A stretch of DNA of 64,000 bases from Leishmania martiniquensis (lineage: Eukaryota; Euglenozoa; Kinetoplastea; Trypanosomatida; Trypanosomatidae). Positions 59,536 to 64,000 of the stretch are shown here, one piece after another. Numbering within the stretch: position 1 is the stretch's first letter; the number at the start of each line of letters is the position of its first letter. Both the position numbers and the translations under genes were made by a program. The notes beneath the pieces are model-generated. The model worked only from the letters and a program-made list of their open reading frames with translations. It did no database searches and was not told the DNA's origin. The DNA is taken from positions 1,651,001-1,715,000 of the forward strand of contig NC_090169.1 in assembly GCF_017916325.1 (NCBI RefSeq), given 5' to 3'.

Positions 59536-61941
59536 ATGAGCACCTCCACGAACGACACCAGTGCCATCCCGCCGCTGGTGAAGAAACCGGCCGCTGCCGC
59601 GACAAACTCCTCGCTCGAGGTGTTTAGCCTGGACTACGATGCTAATGATACCGAGAATGGTGGCTTGGATAACGTGCTATCTGTAGCTGAACCACTGAAG
59701 GAGGCGCAAAACCTGCTGCCTACCGGGAAGTCGAACGCCAACTCGCCGAAAACGTCGATGCGGACTTTCCTGCAGACGGTGCCGCACCTGTTTACTCTCA
59801 CCCTTGAGCAGATATCGAGCCTTAATGTCATGGTGCGCGAATACAGCGAGATGGATGTCATTATCGAGGAGGGGTCGTATCTCGAGCACATCTACGTTCT
59901 CGCCTCAGGCACCGTGGAGGTGATGAACTCCAAGAAAGGACTCAAGCGCGCGTTTGGTCACCGGCGCATCGGCAGCATGGTAGCTCCGAGCGTTTTCGGC
60001 ATCGACGACGCCATCCTTGACAGCGCCGTTGAGTTTACCTACCATGCCAGCTCCAACACGACACTGCTGCTCATTCCCCGCAAGCAGTTCATCGACCTGT
60101 TTGCGCGCTCCCCTATCTTTGCAAATAACGTTTCCAGTCAAATCCTTCGAACGCTTCCATCCTTCTCAGTGTTTCAGGAGTTCTGCCGCGCCGTGTTCGG
60201 CATCTCATCGTCCTCGGTATCCGACGTGCGAGGGGAGATGAGCGGCTATCGTCTGTCGCTGCCGATTCTCATCCGCCTTTTCCGATCCAGTGGCACCCTG
60301 CTGCACAGGAACGCCAATACAAACAAGGTCGATTACGAAGCGCTGCGGTACTCCACCCGCCGCCTGCCTGCCAACATCACCGTCACCTACATCATCATCC
60401 TCACGCAATGCATTCCAGACTACCTCTCAGACGAGTTCCTCGCCGACGCCGCAAGCACCGCTACCGGTGCAGGGCCGCTTATCGCTGCTGTCGATACTGG
60501 GAAGCGGCGCCGGTGTGCGTGGACCTTCGGCGGCGGGGGGCAGACGCTGGTACTCATGCGCGACGGCTTCACTGACACGATTGACTTTGTGTCGAACCTG
60601 TGCATTTTTTGCATTGAGGCGAGAAAGTTGCGGACACGGTTGCAGCAGCTGGTATCGCCGTCGGCGGCCGAGGTGTTGCGCAACTCCCTCGCGCCGACCG
60701 AAAACAACCTCAGCGCCCGGACACGGGTGGAAGAAGTCTTGTCTTCGCTGCCGTTTTCAGACGAGGAGGTACAGGGCCTGGAGAGCGTCTGGGGCGAGGA
60801 GACACTGCAGCAACTCTACAACGTCGCCGTTCACCGAGAGGAATACGTTGTCCAGGTGGAGAACGTGAGGAGCAAGGTTTTCAGTGACGACCCGTACGCC
60901 AGCTGGGCCCTCACCATTCTTCGGCACATCAAGAGCTGCCTGTGCGTGTCGGAGCTGGATCCGCTGCCAGAGAACATCGTCGTCGACGTCCTGTTTTCTC
61001 CCAACCGGACGCTCAAAAACCTCTTCTGTTGCATGTCGGCCGACATCAAGTCGCTGATCGAGAATATTTCGGAGGAGACCGGACTCGGGAAAAGCGAACG
61101 CGCCGGCCAGTGGAAGAACGTGAACGACCGCTACTACTACGTCTTGACGGGTCTGCTGGAGCGGGATGAGACCATTCGAAACGCCTACCGCTCGCGACTC
61201 AAATCAAACGGCTTCACGTTAATGGAGGACGGGCACGCCTCTGCGCTGATTGTGGACCTGATCGATGTGAGCGCCATATTGCCAGAGGAGACGGATCCAG
61301 AACTACGTGCATGTGCCGCCAAGGCGCGAAAGCGAAGCAGAGAGGGAAAGCGTCACTTTATTATCAATGTAGACAAGACGTTTGGGGCTCAAATCGAGCC
61401 CATCTTACGTTCCCTTCTCCTCACCCTCGGCAGTCGCATCCAGAGTGTGAACCTGAGTGGGAAAGCCGCCGGTCTTAGCGGCAACCGCGGCGATGTCGTT
61501 CTCCCCCACAAACTCATCTTTTCCAAGCAAACCTTCGGCGAAGACTCCACCGATGAGATTCGCCTTTGCAACCGCAAGAGTTTCCGTCGTGAGGAGATCA
61601 CGCCGCTTCTCGGCAAGTCTTGCTCGGCAACGGTGCACCACGGCACGTGCATCACTCTTCCTGGCTTCATGCTCCAAAGCCAGCCAGTGCTCAAGTTCTA
61701 CAAGACAGTGCACGGGTGCACGGCGGTGGACATGCAGAGCAGCTATGTCGCACGCCAGCTCGAGGAATGTCGCCGCACTGGGGTGCTCCAACAGACGATA
61801 CTAAGCCGCTACCTGTTCTATTGCGACGACATGCCCCTTGGCAACGAAAACGGCTCCGTGATCAAACCCCAAAAAAGGGAGATCATTTCGACTATCTACG
61901 CCACTGCCCGCGCTCTTCTGCGCAAGCTTCTCGACTCTTGA
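59536..61941 (+). CDS. Cyclic-nucleotide-binding-like protein with nucleoside-phosphorylase-like C-terminal domain
   Basis: An 801-aa soluble protein. Residues about 88-195 fit a cNMP-binding (CAP/PKA-R) fold: VIIEEGSYLEHIYVLASGTVEV, then FGIDDAILDSAVEFTYHA where the phosphate cassette FGE-L-AL-x-PR-A should be. The Glu (Ile156) and Arg of that cassette are absent, so nucleotide binding is doubtful. The centre (about 240-600) is helical and unrecognised. The C-terminal part (about 608-760) has a GKAAGLSGNRGDVVLPH block (642-658), GTCITLPGFMLQSQ, and Val731-Asp-Met-Gln-Ser735, resembling the sugar-binding V-D-M-E-S of nucleoside phosphorylases with Glu changed to Gln. A nucleoside-sensing or pseudoenzyme role is possible, not shown. 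The open frame starts at TTG 59452; ATG 59536 is used. Confidence 0.8.
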   Translation: MSTSTNDTSAIPPLVKKPAAAATNSSLEVFSLDYDANDTENGGLDNVLSVAEPLKEAQNLLPTGKSNANSPKTSMRTFLQTVPHLFTLTLEQISSLNVMVREYSEMDVIIEEGSYLEHIYVLASGTVEVMNSKKGLKRAFGHRRIGSMVAPSVFGIDDAILDSAVEFTYHASSNTTLLLIPRKQFIDLFARSPIFANNVSSQILRTLPSFSVFQEFCRAVFGISSSSVSDVRGEMSGYRLSLPILIRLFRSSGTLLHRNANTNKVDYEALRYSTRRLPANITVTYIIILTQCIPDYLSDEFLADAASTATGAGPLIAAVDTGKRRRCAWTFGGGGQTLVLMRDGFTDTIDFVSNLCIFCIEARKLRTRLQQLVSPSAAEVLRNSLAPTENNLSARTRVEEVLSSLPFSDEEVQGLESVWGEETLQQLYNVAVHREEYVVQVENVRSKVFSDDPYASWALTILRHIKSCLCVSELDPLPENIVVDVLFSPNRTLKNLFCCMSADIKSLIENISEETGLGKSERAGQWKNVNDRYYYVLTGLLERDETIRNAYRSRLKSNGFTLMEDGHASALIVDLIDVSAILPEETDPELRACAAKARKRSREGKRHFIINVDKTFGAQIEPILRSLLLTLGSRIQSVNLSGKAAGLSGNRGDVVLPHKLIFSKQTFGEDSTDEIRLCNRKSFRREEITPLLGKSCSATVHHGTCITLPGFMLQSQPVLKFYKTVHGCTAVDMQSSYVARQLEECRRTGVLQQTILSRYLFYCDDMPLGNENGSVIKPQKREIISTIYATARALLRKLLDS

Positions 61942-64000
61942 TGAGAGGCGGCGCGCCGACTGGCGCCACCTTCTGCACGGTTGTCGGTCGTTTTCCGAAC
62001 ATTTTGGCGCAGAAGCGGAGGGGAAACCATGAGTGCAACAGGAGTCGACAGGGGCTGTGTCCCAGGCCTACCGCTCATTCAACCGCATGCTCTTCAAAGA
62101 GGTTTTCTGTGTGTGCCCTACATACGCTCTCGAGGATGGAAGTCATGGAAAGCGGGTGCTTTTTCCAGCACTCCCCCCTCGCACACACACACACACAATG
62201 ACAGCACCTCCCTCGCTGAGGGAGAAAGGCTTCAGGCGTGCCTCTTTTTTGTGCAGTAATTCCGAACCCGTAAGGGGTAGGATACCAGATTTGTCTGCCC
62301 TGTCGCAAAGGTGTGAACCTTGCCCTCTGGAAAGCTGCGAACGTCTACGGAAGGGCGTCGAGCTGAACCTTGTACCCTATTATTCCTTCTCTTCCTTCGT
62401 GCCGAGGCTAATTACGAAGCCCCTCAACACCTCCCTTTTTTTGGCAACATCGCACATTGTTTTCGCCGTAGTCACTTGAAAGCTGGTGTGGCGCGCATCT
62501 CTTCCGTTTCAGCCTAGAAGTGGAGAAACAGAAAATAGAACAGGCCCCCCCCCCACAAGATGCGACGGCCTCTGCTCACCATTCTCGCGCCAGTTCCCTC
62601 ATCTATTCCACTCGTGCGCTTTTTCGCATGCTGATGCGATTTACGTACAAGTCGCTTCCACTTCACTATTCTCCCCCCGAACCATGCGGCGTTGCCACCC
62701 GCCCGGACAGGGCTCTGAGAAGAGGCAACGCCCTCAAGGCTAACAGCGCCGCGCACGCTGCTTCTGAGAAGCTCATCTTCGTCTGCCTGCCACCCAACTT
62801 ACGACGAATGCGGTGCGGCCGCGATTCCCAGCACCTCTTCTCAGCTTTCCTGCGGCGTTCCCCACAAATTCTGAACCAGAGTCCCCCGTTTCCGAAATCC
62901 TATCCCTTCGAGCCCCCCGCTGCCTCCATTCGTCGGTTAAGCATTCGTCACATTCCCGACGGCATGGCCCACTTTCCATGGCTGCTCGTGTCTCACCAGC
63001 ATTGCCGTGCCCAAACCTTTGCGTTTCTTCTCCACGATGAGAAAGTACTTCCACTTTACATGTCTCTCCTGTTTCTTGAGCGGATCGCCACACAGCCTCC
63101 CACGCCGTAACATCAGCGCTCGTCTTCACTGACAGCTGTCGGCTCCTTCGTAACCCCTCCTCCCTCCTAGCGCCTTGTATTCTCCGGCAAACGCACTCGT
63201 CTCCGTAACCGTGTTCTCTGCGCGCTGGCTACCACAAACCAGTACAGAAAAAAAAGACATTTTACGAAGACGTCATTTTCTTTCGTTGTTCTTACCTTCT
63301 GTTGCAAGCAATTTCGCGCTGTATTCGTTCGTCTCTCCCTCCCTTTCTGCTTTCACAGCGCGGAGGAGCTTCTTTTTTTCCTTTACAACAACACATCCCA
63401 CGGTCCCGCAACTTTCTTCTTCATACCGAGCGCACTAGAATTGTCTTCTATGCTCTCTGCGAAGTTACACGCCGGCACCTCGCCCATCTCTGTCATGCGC
63501 TCAACGCGGTAGACAACAGCTCTTAGCATCTTCCGTAGATGACAGAGTGCTGCTGATGACGGCACCCCCTTTTCTGTCACGCTGGCGATGCTATGCAACT
63601 CCGCAGCACAACTGCTTTGTTCTGGACTACACGCTGTCGGTGCGCGTTGCCGCATAGCATCACTGAAACGCCGTGATCCGGAGCACCGTCTTCAAAACCG
63701 CCTGAGGTCTCTTCTCACAGCCGAAGCCCCCGCGACAGGCCTTTGCCAACTGTTGCTGCCGACTGTGCACGCAACAAAGAAGTAACGGAACGACCTCCCG
63801 TCTCCCGACTGTGCTCACGCACATGCAAGGGCGCGAAGCTGCCGCGCAGGCGACGAACAGGAGCACGATAACAATCCAAATGAGAGGTATGCTAACCTTT
63901 CTTGCAACAGAGTTTCCCAAAGAGGTCCCTCACCATTCACCCCTCACAGGATAGTGCGCTGGTGGTGTTTGACGAGGTACGCACCCTCTTCGTTCTCTTG
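61942..64000 (+). other. Terminal 2 kb without a clear gene
   Basis: I see no convincing gene. One + frame (62520-63110) is open but begins at GTG and has no domain; several others are pyrimidine-derived. T/C-rich tracts occur near 63150-63172 and 63280-63420, and a short run ending in AG near 63895-63911. The next gene's ATG may lie just beyond the window. Confidence 0.4.

Noticed and set aside
62520..63110. 196-codon open + frame in the last 2 kb
   Set aside because: It begins at GTG, its first ATGs give an implausible composition, and no domain or matching splice signal supports it.
63660..63920. Minus-strand frame with a hydrophobic segment (IPLIWIVIVLLFVACAA)
   Set aside because: It has no ATG start and lies on the strand opposite to all genes; hydrophobic frames arise easily opposite such sequence.
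1..64000. Strand-switch region or polymerase II start site within the window
   Set aside because: All convincing genes are on the + strand, so no divergent or convergent junction is present.

Overview
The window looks like part of a chromosome from a trypanosomatid, most probably Leishmania. All 27 convincing protein genes lie on the + strand. None shows an intron. They are separated by 0.5-2.7 kb pyrimidine-rich intergenic regions in which a polypyrimidine tract ends at an AG a short way before the next ATG, which is the signature of spliced-leader trans-splicing. Codon third positions are GC-rich and gene order resembles one long polycistronic unit. Several products (TOR, CNOT9/CAF40, proteasome beta 7, SSNA1/DIP13) are neighbours in a block I recall from T. 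brucei chromosome 4. That recollection, not a search, is why I prefer TOR2 for the TOR paralogue. Many of the longest open frames begin at GTG/TTG/CTG; I moved these starts to the first plausible ATG.

Layout. 0-10 kb: CCHC zinc-knuckle protein, type II membrane protein with a FAM20/four-jointed-like kinase signature, PP6-type phosphatase, an unknown, and a POLD3/Pol32-like protein. 10-20 kb: a LYR-like small protein, a roadblock protein resembling LAMTOR4, an FHA-tandem BRCT protein resembling MDC1, an armadillo-like protein possibly related to WAPL, a 2.7 kb gene-poor stretch with a possible decayed ORF, and a DCN1-like protein. 20-35 kb: SIDER-like repeat copy A (minus orientation), GAR1, a reduced DHHC palmitoyltransferase, alpha-COP, then a nearly perfect 1,885-bp duplication carrying a 112-aa membrane protein and proteasome beta 7 twice. 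35-46 kb: TOR kinase (2,438 aa), SSNA1, CNOT9. 46-58 kb: an RRM protein, a small multi-pass protein, a WD40 protein, a Myb-like protein, a coiled-coil/acireductone-dioxygenase-like pseudoenzyme, and an unknown. 58-64 kb: SIDER-like copy B (plus orientation), a cyclic-nucleotide-binding-like protein with a nucleoside-phosphorylase-like C-terminal domain, then 2 kb without a clear gene.

How the genes relate. There is no operon logic in the bacterial sense; trypanosomatid neighbours share transcription, not function. Two themes recur anyway: chromosome maintenance (POLD3-like, MDC1-like, WAPL-like) and nutrient/TOR signalling (TOR, LAMTOR4-like, PP6). The most striking structural feature is the pair of almost identical inverted ~0.5 kb repeats about 38 kb apart that flank a block of some 16 genes including TOR and both beta 7 copies. 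Inverted repeats of this kind are the known substrate for linear amplicon formation in Leishmania. No tRNA, rRNA, CRISPR array or strand switch was seen.
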